Assembly (NCBI GenBank): GCA_026398835.1
Contig: JAPLSD010000395.1
Location: 1 to 6,752, forward strand
Source of the DNA: Pseudomonas sp.
Lineage (GTDB): Bacteria; Pseudomonadota; Gammaproteobacteria; Pseudomonadales; Pseudomonadaceae
Reading direction: 5' to 3'
DNA: 6,752 nt
The position numbers and the translations under genes are program-made. Position 1 is the stretch's first letter; each line of letters starts with the position of its first letter. Below are positions 1 to 5,525 of the stretch, in pieces. The notes beneath the pieces were generated by a model. That model saw nothing but the letters and a program-made list of their open reading frames with translations. It was not told the origin of the DNA and did not search any database.

Positions 1-1
1 C

Positions 2-862
2 AAAGCCGGCGACATCGTGTTGTTCGAGAACGTGCGCTTCAACAAAGGCGAGAAAAAGAACGCCGATGAACTGGCCCAACAATACGCTGCCCTGTGCGAC
101 GTGTTCGTGATGGACGCCTTCGGCACCGCTCACCGCGCTGAGGGTTCGACCCACGGCGTGGCCAAGTTCGCCAAAGTCGCCGCCGCCGGCCCGTTGCTGG
201 CTGCCGAGCTGGACGCACTGGGCAAAGCCCTGGGCGCACCGGCCCAGCCTATGGCCGCCATCGTTGCCGGCTCCAAGGTGTCGACCAAACTCGACGTGCT
301 CAACAGCCTGAGCCAGATCTGCAACCAGCTGATCGTTGGCGGCGGCATTGCCAACACCTTCCTCGCGGCCGCCGGTCACCCGGTTGGCAAGTCGCTGTAC
401 GAGCCCGACCTGCTGGACACCGCCCGCGCCATCGCCGCTAAAGTCAGCGTGCCGTTGCCGGTCGACGTCGTGGTCGCCAAGGAATTCGCTGAAAGCGCTG
501 TGGCCACCGTCAAGCTGATCGCCGACGTGGCCGCTGACGACATGATTCTGGACATTGGTCCGCAAACTGCTGCGCACTTCGCTGAGCTGTTGAAGTCGTC
601 CAAGACCATTCTGTGGAACGGTCCGGTCGGTGTTTTCGAATTCGACCAGTTCGGTAACGGCACCCAAGTGCTGGCCCAGGCCATCGCCGAAAGCTCGGCG
701 TTCTCCATTGCTGGCGGTGGCGACACCCTGGCGGCCATCGATAAATATGGCGTTGCCGAGCAAATCTCCTACATTTCTACCGGCGGCGGCGCATTCCTCG
801 AATTCGTCGAGGGCAAAGTGCTGCCAGCCGTTGAAGTGCTGGAAAGCCGCGCGAAAGCGTAA
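2..862 (+). CDS. pgk: Phosphoglycerate kinase, 5'-truncated by the window edge
   Basis: Phosphoglycerate kinase interconverts 1,3-bisphosphoglycerate plus ADP and 3-phosphoglycerate plus ATP in the cytoplasm. In pseudomonads it serves the lower Entner-Doudoroff route and gluconeogenesis. The frame is open from base 2 and gives 286 residues. The family is about 387 residues long, so roughly 100 N-terminal residues lie outside the window and no true start is visible. Family motifs appear in order: [34 protein letters not shown] (hinge side of the N-domain), [22 protein letters not shown], the nucleotide-binding GGGDTLAAI, and a C-terminal [13 protein letters not shown]. The gene ends in TAA with no obvious terminator. 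A lipoprotein gene starts 32 bases downstream, which suggests co-transcription. The identity is very secure. In the Pseudomonas order I recall, epd lies upstream and fba downstream. Confidence 0.97.
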   Translation, partial: KAGDIVLFENVRFNKGEKKNADELAQQYAALCDVFVMDAFGTAHRAEGSTHGVAKFAKVAAAGPLLAAELDALGKALGAPAQPMAAIVAGSKVSTKLDVLNSLSQICNQLIVGGGIANTFLAAAGHPVGKSLYEPDLLDTARAIAAKVSVPLPVDVVVAKEFAESAVATVKLIADVAADDMILDIGPQTAAHFAELLKSSKTILWNGPVGVFEFDQFGNGTQVLAQAIAESSAFSIAGGGDTLAAIDKYGVAEQISYISTGGGAFLEFVEGKVLPAVEVLESRAKA

Positions 863-894
863 AGGTTGATCTGACCTGAAAAAGGAACATTCAC

Positions 895-1116
895 ATGGTC
901 AAGACGTTACCACTGTTGATCTTCGCGGGCGTGCTGGCTGGCTGCGGGAGTACCCCGCAGGCCAAGCCTGAACCTGCAGCGGTCGAGTCGCAAAACGGCT
1001 GCTATCAGGCCGATTGGCAGGCCGAAACCGCTCCAGTGATCAACAAGCGCTCGGGGCCCGAGGGGTTGGACAAATACGAGACTCCTCCCAAGGCCAAGGA
1101 ACATGGTTGCCCTTGA
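895..1116 (+). CDS. Small lipoprotein of unknown function between pgk and fba
   Basis: This is a 73-residue predicted lipoprotein. The N-terminus has a lysine, then a hydrophobic stretch (about residues 4-14) ending in a lipobox LAGC, so Cys17 would be the lipidated first residue of the mature protein. The mature part is only about 57 residues, rich in Pro, Lys and Glu. It has two further cysteines (Cys36 and Cys72) that could form one disulfide bridge in the periplasm. The start is supported by an AAAGGA ribosome binding site at 881-886, eight bases before the ATG. It lies 32 bases after pgk and 60 bases before the next lipoprotein gene. In P. aeruginosa two small hypothetical genes occupy the same interval, as far as I recall (PA0553 and PA0554). 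I recognise no functional domain, and no function should be inferred from the glycolytic neighbours. Confidence 0.85.
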   Translation: MVKTLPLLIFAGVLAGCGSTPQAKPEPAAVESQNGCYQADWQAETAPVINKRSGPEGLDKYETPPKAKEHGCP

Positions 1117-1142
1117 CGGGTCAGATTCAGTAACTCGCTGTG

Positions 1143-1163
1143 CTTGCGGCGATGAGCCGCAAG
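1143..1163 (+). promoter_or_regulatory. Perfect hairpin just upstream of a ribosome binding site
   Basis: CTTGCGGC (1143-1150) pairs perfectly with GCCGCAAG (1156-1163) around a five-base loop GATGA. The 3' arm ends two bases before the GAGGA ribosome binding site (1166-1170) of the MliC-like gene. No T-tract follows, so it is not a classical terminator. It could affect translation start or protect a processed mRNA end in the pgk to lipoprotein transcript. The structure is seen directly; the role is inferred. Confidence 0.5.
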
Positions 1164-1176
1164 TCGAGGAACACCG

Positions 1177-1506
1177 ATGAAAGGCTTTATCGCCGTGGCG
1201 GCGCTGGCATTGCTTGCAGGTTGCGCCAATCTGCACCTGTTTGAGTCGCCGCAGCAGGATGACTGGACAACCTGGAGCTGCGACAGTCAGGCGCAAGTGG
1301 TCTGGCGTTACACCGACAGCAGCCGCAAGGAAGTCGATTTACGTCTGGGCGCCGCCGATCAGGTGTATCGCTTGAAGCTTGAACCAAGCGGCTCGGGCTC
1401 GCTGTACAGCAATGACATGCTGGCGTTTCATATAAAAGGTGAGGAAGGCCTGGTTTACTGGGTCGCCACCAACGATTTGATCGGCCGCGGCTGTAAAGCG
1501 CTGTAG
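1177..1506 (+). CDS. MliC-like lipoprotein (c-type lysozyme inhibitor fold)
   Basis: This is a 109-residue lipoprotein with a signal peptide ending in the lipobox LAGC, lipidated at Cys16. The mature domain reads like MliC/PliC, membrane-bound inhibitors of c-type lysozyme. An early WSCDSQ stretch (Cys35) and a late cysteine (Cys106) match the family disulfide. An LRLGAADQVYRLKL strand pair is followed by the two family loops, SGSGSLY (residues 71-77) and FHIKGEEG (residues 84-91). These correspond to the SGxGxxY and KGDEA motifs whose Ser and Lys contact the lysozyme active site in studied members. Length and layout fit E. coli MliC, recalled from memory. A GAGGA site at 1166-1170 fixes the start. 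The loop motifs are somewhat divergent, so actual inhibition is uncertain. The protein should sit on the periplasmic face of a membrane. It is not necessarily the main mliC of the genome. Confidence 0.75.
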   Translation: MKGFIAVAALALLAGCANLHLFESPQQDDWTTWSCDSQAQVVWRYTDSSRKEVDLRLGAADQVYRLKLEPSGSGSLYSNDMLAFHIKGEEGLVYWVATNDLIGRGCKAL

Positions 1507-1540
1507 GCCAGAGACGAATACAGGATTGAAGTTTGAGAGA

Positions 1541-1640
1541 TCTAATGTGGGAGCGGGCTTGCTCGCGATGAGGGCAGCACATTCAACAGAGATGTTGACT
1601 GTGAGAATGCAATCGCGAGCAAGCCCGCTCCCACACTAGA
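1541..1640. repeat. REP doublet (REPIN-like inverted pair)
   Basis: TGTGGGAGCGGGCTTGCT plus CGCGAT (1546-1569) is matched by its exact reverse complement at 1612-1635, a perfect 24-base inverted repeat. With one mismatch the match extends to 29 bases per arm (1541-1569 and 1612-1640). The 42 bases between the arms are unrelated spacer. Each arm contains its own short REP hairpin around GAGCGGGCTTGCTC. Pairs of this kind are the common REPIN elements of fluorescens-group pseudomonads, mobilised by RAYT transposases encoded elsewhere. The element lies 34 bases after the MliC-like stop codon and before fba. It could stabilise or attenuate the upstream mRNA. Confidence 0.93.
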
Positions 1641-1718
1641 ACTGTGTTGGCTCTAAAGTTTATGCCTTACCGAATTGGCAGCCAGGGCTTACCCCCGATC
1701 TGCAATAACTTGAATAGC

Positions 1719-1738
1719 AGCCGCCGCTACGGCAGGCT
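1719..1738 (+). promoter_or_regulatory. Possible leader hairpin upstream of fba
   Basis: GCCGCCG (1720-1726) can pair with CGGC-A-GGC (1730-1737) around a CTA loop with one bulged A; an A-T pair closes the base. It lies about 40 bases before the fba ATG. The 1641-1777 interval must contain any separate fba promoter, but I could not identify convincing -35 and -10 boxes. GC-rich DNA makes such hairpins by chance, so this is weak. Confidence 0.22.
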
Positions 1739-1777
1739 TGCACGATTAACGACCCTCAACCGGGAGATACACACCTA

Positions 1778-2714
1778 ATGGCACTTATCAGCATGCGCCA
1801 GATGTTGGACCACGCAGCCGAATACGGCTACGGCGTTCCAGCCTTCAACGTCAACAACCTTGAGCAGATGCGCGCCATCATGGAAGCCGCTGACAAGACT
1901 GACTCCCCGGTGATCGTCCAGGCTAGCGCCGGTGCGCGCAAATACGCCGGTGCACCCTTCCTGCGTCACCTGATCCTGGCCGCGATCGAAGAGTTCCCGC
2001 ACATCCCGGTGTGCATGCACCAGGACCACGGCACAAGCCCTGACGTCTGCCAGCGCTCCATTCAACTGGGCTTCAGCTCGGTGATGATGGACGGCTCCCT
2101 GGGCGAAGACGGCAAGACCCCGACTGACTACGACTACAACGTCCGTGTGACCCAACAAACAGTGGCCATGGCTCACGCCTGCGGCGTTTCGGTCGAAGGC
2201 GAGTTGGGCTGCCTGGGTTCGCTGGAAACCGGCATGGCCGGTGAAGAAGACGGCATCGGCGCAGAAGGCGTGCTCGATCACAGCCAAATGCTCACCGACC
2301 CGGAAGAAGCTGCTGACTTCGTCAAGCGCACTCAGGTTGACGCCTTGGCCATCGCCATTGGTACCAGCCACGGCGCTTACAAGTTCACCAAGCCACCTAC
2401 CGGCGACGTGCTGGCCATCGACCGCATCAAAGAAATCCACAAACGCATCCCTAACACCCACCTGGTGATGCACGGTTCTTCTTCGGTTCCGCAAGAGTGG
2501 CTGGCGATCATCAACCAGTACGGCGGCGACATCAAAGAAACCTACGGTGTACCGGTTGAAGAAATCGTCGAAGGTGACTGCGATGCGTGACGTGTGTATC
2601 GCCCGTTACGAAGCCTTCGGTACCGCGGGCAATGGTTCGAAGATCAAACCGATCTCTCTGGAAGCGATGTTCCAGCGTTATGCCAAAGGTGAGTTGAACG
2701 CCAAGGTTAACTAA
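1778..2714 (+). pseudogene. fba: Class II fructose-bisphosphate aldolase, disrupted by an internal deletion and frameshift
   Basis: Class II (zinc) aldolase cleaves fructose-1,6-bisphosphate to DHAP and glyceraldehyde-3-phosphate, or runs in reverse for gluconeogenesis. Residues 1-266 are canonical: HQDHG (81-85, Asp83 catalytic and His84 a zinc ligand), [10 protein letters not shown] (141-150), GTSHGAYK (His198) and HLVMHGSSS (His232). After VEEIVEG (residue 266) the frame shifts, adds DCDA and stops at 2588-2590. The normal C-terminus resumes one frame over, from [16 protein letters not shown] (ATG at 2583) to KVN and TAA at 2712-2714. The family is 354 residues long, so about 128 bases are missing, covering roughly residues 267-308. 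The lost stretch normally carries the GVRKVNIDTDLRLA phosphate-binding segment. The start has a GGGAG site at 1762-1766. The product should be inactive. An assembly or sequencing error is a serious alternative, because this enzyme is normally needed for gluconeogenesis. Confidence 0.9.
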
Positions 2715-2738
2715 GCCTGAGCGTTAAACCGCGTTAAT

Positions 2739-2767
2739 AAAAAACCCGCAGAGATGCGGGTTTTTTT
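2739..2767 (+). terminator. Rho-independent terminator after fba
   Basis: AAAACCCGCA (ending at 2750) pairs with TGCGGGTTTT (from 2755) around a GAGA loop, followed by a continuous T-run to 2767. The A-tract on the 5' side lets it work on both strands, so it may also stop minus-strand transcripts coming from the convergent lyase gene. It begins 25 bases after the fba stop codon. Confidence 0.93.
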
Positions 2768-2812
2768 ATGGGCAGAGGTTTCTACGACCAGGTAATAGCC
2801 ACGGTGCTTGAA

Positions 2813-2872
2813 ATGTCCGCTATAGCGGACATAGTCCGGTCATCCGTTCAAAAAGTCCGATATAGGTGACAT
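2813..2872. repeat. Two related 20-base palindromes, starts 40 bases apart
   Basis: ATGTCCGCTATAGCGGACAT (2813-2832) is a perfect 20-base palindrome. AAGTCCGATATAGGTGACAT (2853-2872) is a degraded copy matching 16 of 20 positions. The starts are exactly 40 bases apart, close to four helical turns, which suits paired protein-binding sites. They sit between two convergent genes, so they are not in an ordinary operator position. They may be remnants of a mobile-element end with repeated transposase sites, or part of the neighbouring repeat. The sequence relation is seen directly; the role is unknown. Confidence 0.7.
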
Positions 2873-2874
2873 TT

Positions 2875-2984
2875 GATCGTTCCCACGCTCCCGCGTGGGA
2901 ATGCCTCACTGGACGCTCTGCGTCCTTTTGAATGTGACGCGGAGCGTCACGGGCTGCATTCCTTTGCGGTGCGTGGGAACGATC
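2875..2984. repeat. Multi-hairpin palindromic intergenic repeat of Pseudomonas
   Basis: GATCGTTCCCACGC (2875-2888) is exactly mirrored by GCGTGGGAACGATC (2971-2984), closing a fold of about 110 bases. Inside are three perfect hairpins: TTCCCACGC/GCGTGGGAA (2880-2901, loop TCCC), GGACGC/GCGTCC (2911-2925, loop TCT) and GTGACGC/GCGTCAC (2934-2950, loop GGA). The fourth, at the right end (2959-2979), is partly decayed: it reads TTCCTTTGC where a perfect partner would read TTCCCACGC. I recognise this as a common fluorescens-group intergenic repeat, probably non-autonomous and mobile. Its right edge is 16 bases from the lyase stop codon, so it may also serve as that gene's 3' end structure. Confidence 0.85.
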
Positions 2985-3000
2985 ATTCAACGATCGGACA

Positions 3001-3669
3001 CTACTTATTGTGATCAATATCCAGCTTGGAGAATGTCACTTTCCCGCCTTCGCTTTTGTAGCCGGTGTTGTCCTGCACATAAACCCCGGCCTTGAAGTAC
3101 AGCGGTTTGTCGCGCCAGGTAGCGCTGATTTTGGTATCCCACTGATAACCCGCCGCGGCGATGCTCAGGGCGCCGCTGCGGCCGAGGTGGATCAGGTAGG
3201 AGAACTCCCTATCCAGTTTTACGTTTTGGGCGATGTTGATCACCCGGCCTTCGGCGTCATCAGGGTGCATGCGCACTTTGGCGACGATGTTGCCGCTTTG
3301 AGTGCTTTCCTTGTATTGATATTCGACTTTCACCAGCGGTTTCTGGCTGTTGTAGGCATGGATCTGGCCGATGACGATTTTGCCCGAGGACGGCACCTGC
3401 TTCACCATCAGGGTGGCACGCAACAGATTGTCGGCGTCGGAATAGAGCCAGTTGTGCAAGGTGCCGTTGGAGTAGGTTTCGCGCAATTCGGTACGCGGAA
3501 ACTTGGCATTTTCGGTGCGTGAACCGGTCACGGGTGCCCAGAAAAACAGGGTGCCGGATTCTGAATTGAAGTACTGATCCTTGAAACCATCCACCAGTTT
3601 GGAGGTTTCGATGGTGGCCGGAGGGCTGCCGACGGGAACGCTCAGGTTCCAGCTTGCCAGGTCGATCAT
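3001..3669 (-). CDS. Polysaccharide lyase family 7 (alginate lyase), PA1167-type
   Basis: This 222-residue protein spans a single PL7 / alginate lyase 2 jelly-roll domain. Such enzymes cut alginate by beta-elimination. All three PL7 signature strands are present: PRTELRE (residues 58-64, catalytic-site Arg), VIGQIHA (99-105, with Gln102 and His104) and LYFKAGVYVQ (190-199, with the catalytic Tyr). The start at 3669 is chosen because the N-terminus MIDLASWNLSVPVG matches the compact PA1167-type start (MPDLSTWNL, from memory) and an AGAAGG site precedes it by seven bases. There is no signal peptide, so export is not evident; it may act on imported or periplasm-derived oligomers. The same frame stays open far upstream, with possible starts at 3816 and 3891, but that extension looks unlike the family. 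The gene converges with fba. The substrate is inferred from the family. Confidence 0.9.
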   Translation of the reverse strand: MIDLASWNLSVPVGSPPATIETSKLVDGFKDQYFNSESGTLFFWAPVTGSRTENAKFPRTELRETYSNGTLHNWLYSDADNLLRATLMVKQVPSSGKIVIGQIHAYNSQKPLVKVEYQYKESTQSGNIVAKVRMHPDDAEGRVINIAQNVKLDREFSYLIHLGRSGALSIAAAGYQWDTKISATWRDKPLYFKAGVYVQDNTGYKSEGGKVTFSKLDIDHNK

Positions 3670-4065
3670 ATTCAAGCCTTCTACGAATTCATGCTGCACG
3701 CGAGTAGCCCGAGGCTTTAGCTCGCGCTTTAGAGGGCGGTACTTATAAGCGTTGAACACTCTTTTGTTAAGTTCATCTGGCGGAGATTTGGCGTCAATCT
3801 TCTGGCGAAATGCCATCTTTCCCGATTTACGGGGGCTGTGGGGCTTACCGTTAGTCGGGTGCCCGAGGGTTTGGTTAAATGATGGCCTCATGACACTTAC
3901 TGCTTTCTCAGATCCGAGGCTAGAGTGAAGGCTCAGTATTTGTCCGGTTATCCCTCCGGTTACCGGCATGACGCCTTGATAAGAGAAGCGCAACCGTTTG
4001 ACTGGAGCGCGCTGGGGGACCGAATTCGCTACACTGGTGACCTTTCGTGACTGTGTTGCCGCCCC
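3670..4065. other. Intergenic region of atypical composition between the divergent lyase and hydrolase genes
   Basis: These 396 bases separate two divergent genes and should hold both promoters. The part nearest the lyase (about 3670-3891) has lower GC and no strong third-position GC bias. In the lyase frame it is open without stops and would encode a basic stretch (including FNAYKYRPLKRELKPRATR) using codons rare in Pseudomonas, such as AGG, AGA, CTA and GTA. The ATG at 3891 lacks a ribosome binding site, and the ATG at 3816 has only a GGGA placed too close. On the plus strand TACACT at 4030-4035 resembles a -10 box for the hydrolase gene, without a good -35. I see no RNA gene or mobile element that I can name. 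It may be acquired DNA. Confidence 0.5.
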
Positions 4066-4578
4066 ATGACCACGCTGAAATACCTCCAGGCCTATCCCGC
4101 CGCCTTGCAAGAACAGGTGCGCCAGCTGATCGCGCAAGATCGGCTGGGTGACTACCTGAGTCAGCGTTACCCACATAAGCACGCGGTGCAGAGCGATAAG
4201 GCGCTGTACAGCTATGTCCTGGTCTTGAAGCAGGAGCATCTGCGCAATGCGCCGGCCATCGATAAAGTGCTGTTCGATAACCGTCTGGACCTGACCCACC
4301 GTGCCCTGGGCCTGCACACGGCGATTTCCCGGGTGCAGGGTGGCAAGCTCAAGGCCAAGAAGGAGATCCGCATCGCGTCCCTGTTCAAGGACGCGGCGCC
4401 GGAGTTTTTGCGCATGATCGTGGTGCATGAACTGGCACACTTCAAAGAGTCCGACCACAACAAGGCGTTCTATCAGCTCTGCGAGCACATGCTGCCGGGC
4501 TATCACCAATTGGAATTCGACCTGCGGATTTACCTGACTTACCGGGACATGCAGGGCAAGACTGTTGTGGCCCCATAG
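4066..4578 (+). CDS. YgjP-like metal-dependent hydrolase (DUF45 / M48-like)
   Basis: This 170-residue protein belongs to the YgjP/WLM group of small zincin-fold proteins. The core is MIVVHELAHFKESDHNKAFYQL at residues 117-138. His121 and His125 of HELAH and His131 form the metal site, and Glu122 is the likely catalytic base. The second half (CEHMLPGYHQLEFDLRIYL) matches the usual tail of the family. There is no signal peptide or membrane segment, so it is cytoplasmic. Database names vary between M48 family metallopeptidase and, for the E. coli homologue, UTP pyrophosphatase; the substrate here is unknown. The ATG at 4066 has no clear Shine-Dalgarno sequence. A -10-like TACACT at 4030-4035 suggests a very short leader. 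The stop is 24 bases before the winged-helix gene, so the two are probably co-transcribed. Confidence 0.85.
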   Translation: MTTLKYLQAYPAALQEQVRQLIAQDRLGDYLSQRYPHKHAVQSDKALYSYVLVLKQEHLRNAPAIDKVLFDNRLDLTHRALGLHTAISRVQGGKLKAKKEIRIASLFKDAAPEFLRMIVVHELAHFKESDHNKAFYQLCEHMLPGYHQLEFDLRIYLTYRDMQGKTVVAP

Positions 4579-4602
4579 CGGTTACCAACAAGGAGTGTGT
4601 GA

Positions 4603-4899
4603 ATGGACGTGAGCAAGACCAAGAGCAGCTTTTACCGCCGCCTGTACGTGGCTTATCTGATCGACAGTCAGCTGGCCAGCAGCGTCCCGACACTCACGGA
4701 AGTCACCGGCATGCCGCGACGCACGGCTCAGGACACCATCGCGGCACTGGCGGATCTGGATATCATCTGTGAGTTTGAGCAACAGGATGGTGCTCGCAAC
4801 CATGCCGGGCGTTATCAGATTCACAGTTGGGGTGCGATCGATAAAGGCTGGATTACGCAGAATCTGGGGCGGATCAAAGCGGTGCTGGGGTATCCCTGA
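4603..4899 (+). CDS. Small winged helix-turn-helix protein
   Basis: This is a 98-residue protein that is essentially one DNA-binding winged helix domain. Residues 8-26 form a first helix (FYRRLYVAYLID). Residues 29-50 read as the helix-turn-helix (PTLTEVTGMPRRTAQDTIAALA), with the recognition helix around PRRTAQDTIAAL. Residues 51-75 give the beta wing (LDIICEFEQ to GRYQIHSW), and the tail ends in RIKAVLGYP. There is no ligand or receiver domain, so it may act as a simple repressor or nucleoid-type regulator. An AAGGAG site (4590-4595) seven bases before the ATG makes the start secure. It lies 24 bases after the YgjP-like gene, which suggests an operon, but its target genes cannot be read from the sequence. 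Proteins of this type are widespread and uncharacterised in pseudomonads, as far as I know. Confidence 0.82.
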   Translation: MDVSKTKSSFYRRLYVAYLIDSQLASSVPTLTEVTGMPRRTAQDTIAALADLDIICEFEQQDGARNHAGRYQIHSWGAIDKGWITQNLGRIKAVLGYP

Positions 4900-4914
4900 A
4901 CACCGGCGACCACT

Positions 4915-5047
4915 TGTGGCGAGGGAGCTTGCTCCCGCTCGGCTGCGCAGCAGTCGTAAACTCAGCGCATGCGTTCTGTCTGACACAACGCGGTGATCAA
5001 CTTTAGGGCCGCTGCGCGCCCCAGCGGGAGCAAGCTCCCTCGCCACA
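4915..5047. repeat. REP doublet (second REPIN-like inverted pair)
   Basis: TGTGGCGAGGGAGCTTGCTC plus CCGCT (4915-4939) is an exact reverse complement of 5023-5047, a perfect 25-base inverted repeat. A looser second match continues inward (GGCTGCGCAGC against GCCGCTGCGC). The sequence type differs from the element at 1541-1640 (GGCGAGGGAGCTTGCTCC rather than GGGAGCGGGCTTGCTC), so two REP subfamilies are present. It lies 15 bases after the winged-helix stop codon and 25 bases before the acetyltransferase stop codon. It therefore sits between convergent genes, where it may act as a two-way 3' end structure. Confidence 0.92.
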
Positions 5048-5072
5048 GGTTTACCGTTTGCCCAAAGCATTT

Positions 5073-5525
5073 TTAAGGCTTGCGCATGCCGATATGCGGA
5101 ATATCATCTTCAAGATATTCCTCACCCACCACGACAAACCCATACCGCCCGTAATAACCCTGCAAGTGCGCCTGGGCCGAGAGGTAAATCGGCACTTCAG
5201 GCCAATGTTTTTCAGCCTGCTTCAACCCCTCGGCCAGCAATTCATGGCCAAGACCTTTTCCCCGCGCCGCCGGCGCAATAATCACCCGGCCAATCACCAC
5301 GTCACCCCCCTGGGAAAGCGGGTCCAGCAAGCGCAGATAAGCCAGCAATTTGTCGCCATCCCACGCCATCAAATGGCAAGTGTCGCCGTCCAGGTCCTGA
5401 CCGTCGAGGTCCTGATAGACGCATTTCTGTTCGACTACGAACACCTCCGCGCGAAGTCGCAAAATAGCGTACAACTGCTCCTTGCCCAGATCGCTGTGAT
5501 GTTTGCAGACCCAATCGATTGTCAT
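5073..5525 (-). CDS. elaA: ElaA-type GNAT N-acetyltransferase
   Basis: This is a 150-residue single-domain GNAT protein of the ElaA family, predicted to transfer an acetyl group from acetyl-CoA to an unknown amine. The N-terminal RLRAEVFVVEQKCVYQDLDG (residues 23-42) is the ElaA hallmark. GNAT motif A is IGRVIIAPAARGKGLG (79-94), with the RGKGLG pyrophosphate-binding loop. The C-terminal motif B region is LSAQAHLQGYYGRYGF (115-130), with the tyrosines usual for the general acid. It ends normally in HIGMRKP. The start at 5525 has AGGA about seven bases upstream. It has no signal peptide and is cytoplasmic. It diverges from the solute-binding protein gene and converges with the winged-helix gene, so no shared pathway is evident. 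The family assignment is firm; the substrate is unknown. Confidence 0.9.
   Translation of the reverse strand: MTIDWVCKHHSDLGKEQLYAILRLRAEVFVVEQKCVYQDLDGQDLDGDTCHLMAWDGDKLLAYLRLLDPLSQGGDVVIGRVIIAPAARGKGLGHELLAEGLKQAEKHWPEVPIYLSAQAHLQGYYGRYGFVVVGEEYLEDDIPHIGMRKP

Noticed and set aside
1546..1635. Inverted repeats as a CRISPR array or an insertion sequence end
   Set aside because: There are only two arms, in inverted orientation, with no repeated spacer units and no transposase; this fits a REP doublet.
1775..2494. Long open frame of 239 codons antisense to fba
   Set aside because: It lies opposite a conserved coding region, its protein has no recognisable domain, and such antisense frames are expected in GC-rich genes with biased third positions.
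3010..3522. Open frame of 170 codons on the plus strand opposite the PL7 lyase
   Set aside because: The lyase on the other strand has all family motifs; this frame starts without a ribosome binding site and is a shadow.
3670..4509. Extension of the lyase to a 502-residue protein
   Set aside because: Above 4066 the frame runs antisense to the clear YgjP-like gene, and the compact PL7 start at 3669 fits the family.
5388..5420. Apparent tandem duplication QDLDG-QDLDG in the acetyltransferase
   Set aside because: ElaA proteins normally have two similar DxDG/DLDG stretches here and the total length is normal, so it is not a recent duplication.
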